Shown: positions 63,865 through 64,000 of the stretch, in pieces
Layout of the letters: each line of letters opens with the position of its first letter
Position numbering within the stretch: the first letter of the stretch is position 1
Source of the DNA: Aliiroseovarius subalbicans
GTDB lineage: Bacteria > Pseudomonadota > Alphaproteobacteria > Rhodobacterales > Rhodobacteraceae
Reading direction: 5' to 3'
DNA: 64,000 bases
NCBI RefSeq assembly: GCF_022678625.1
Contig: NZ_JALBYQ010000001.1
Span: forward strand, 1,043,895-1,107,894
Position numbers and translations under genes: made by a program
The notes under the pieces: model-generated
Databases searched by the model: none
What the model was told of the DNA's origin: nothing
Seen by the model: the letters and a program-made list of their open reading frames with translations, nothing else

Positions 63865-64000
63865 CCGCCGATCTCGCCCTGCACCTCATCCAGAATGCGC
63901 TTCGCCTCGGACCCCTGAAGCTTTTGAATGTCGTCCTGATACTTCAGGATCGCGCCCAGCGTGTCGGCGATCACATCCGGCGACAGGTCGATCACATCCA
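63861..64000 (-). CDS. coxD: MoxR-type AAA+ ATPase CoxD, C-terminal end only
   Basis: The last 45 residues of a MoxR-family ATPase run into the window from the right edge (VIDLSPDVIADTLGAILKYQ ... QKLQGSEAKRILDEVQGEIGG). The C-terminal helical lid with DDIQKLQGSEAK is typical of CoxD. The ATPase core, with its Walker motifs, lies beyond the window, so it cannot be checked. The stop overlaps the coxE ATG by 4 bp, the expected coxD-coxE arrangement. Confidence 0.75.
   Translation of the reverse strand, partial: DVIDLSPDVIADTLGAILKYQDDIQKLQGSEAKRILDEVQGEIGG

Overview
The window is an ordinary, gene-dense, high-GC chromosomal segment of an alphaproteobacterium, almost certainly a member of the Rhodobacteraceae (Roseobacter group). 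The evidence is gene content and order: a GTA-type endolysin and holin pair, tandem gap paralogues, a DUF2849-cysI-cysH-DUF934 cluster under a divergent Lrp-family gene, DctP-type TRAP transport with DctB/DctD, an mms valine-degradation cluster and a form II cox cluster. I see no insertion sequence, integrase, CRISPR array, rRNA or tRNA. After start sites are corrected and small genes added, no gap between genes exceeds about 260 bases.

Layout. 1-4912: the end of gltX, then gltA, a Tat-exported alkaline-phosphatase-superfamily protein and an overlapping membrane protein. 4909-13141 (mostly minus strand): an enoyl-CoA hydratase-like gene, ccmH, ccmF, a small outer-membrane barrel (plus strand), a five-gene lysis-type cassette (endolysin, holin, three small membrane or cationic proteins), ccmE, argC and murI. 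13215-19411: a fused indolepyruvate ferredoxin oxidoreductase, a divergent LysR regulator, and an ECF42-type sigma factor with its DGPF/YCII partner. 19643-26500: purL, a Cys-rich protein, bolA, a small membrane protein and grxD, then convergent zapA and a coiled-coil partner, then transketolase. 26582-31636: two membrane proteins, two gap genes with a 47-residue membrane protein between them, coaD and a CBS-domain protein. 31695-40170: valine catabolism (a LysR gene divergent from mmsA, isobutyryl-CoA dehydrogenase, HIBYL-CoA hydrolase, mmsB), with a periplasmic DsrE protein and a GCS2-type ligase placed among them, ending with a Crp-family regulator and a DUF2892 protein. 40239-46563: a TRAP transporter (dctM, dctQ, dctP) and its two-component system (dctD, dctB). 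46612-52478: a cytochrome P450, then assimilatory sulfate reduction and ferredoxin-NADP reductase. 52545-56663: a Sel1-repeat protein, an Ala-rich membrane-anchored protein, infC and a membrane protein. 56800-64000: a form II aerobic CO-dehydrogenase-like cluster (coxM, coxL, coxS) with molybdopterin-binding, XdhC-like, CoxE and partial CoxD maturation genes.

How the genes work together. Central carbon flow (gltA, tkt, two gap genes) and valine breakdown are the metabolic core. Both gap genes carry a TGTTA-CG-TAACA-like operator. The sulfur cluster runs from APS to sulfide with electrons from ferredoxin, and fpr just downstream could supply them. The c-type cytochrome maturation genes are interrupted by the lysis cassette.

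The observations I consider most worth checking are: the lysis cassette with its three extra small genes and a CtrA-like site; a DctD regulator that has lost its GAFTGA loop and has a disrupted Walker A motif while a DctD-type operator is still present; infC starting at an ATA codon; and the shared operator at the two gap genes. All functional names are from reading sequence motifs by eye; no database search was run.
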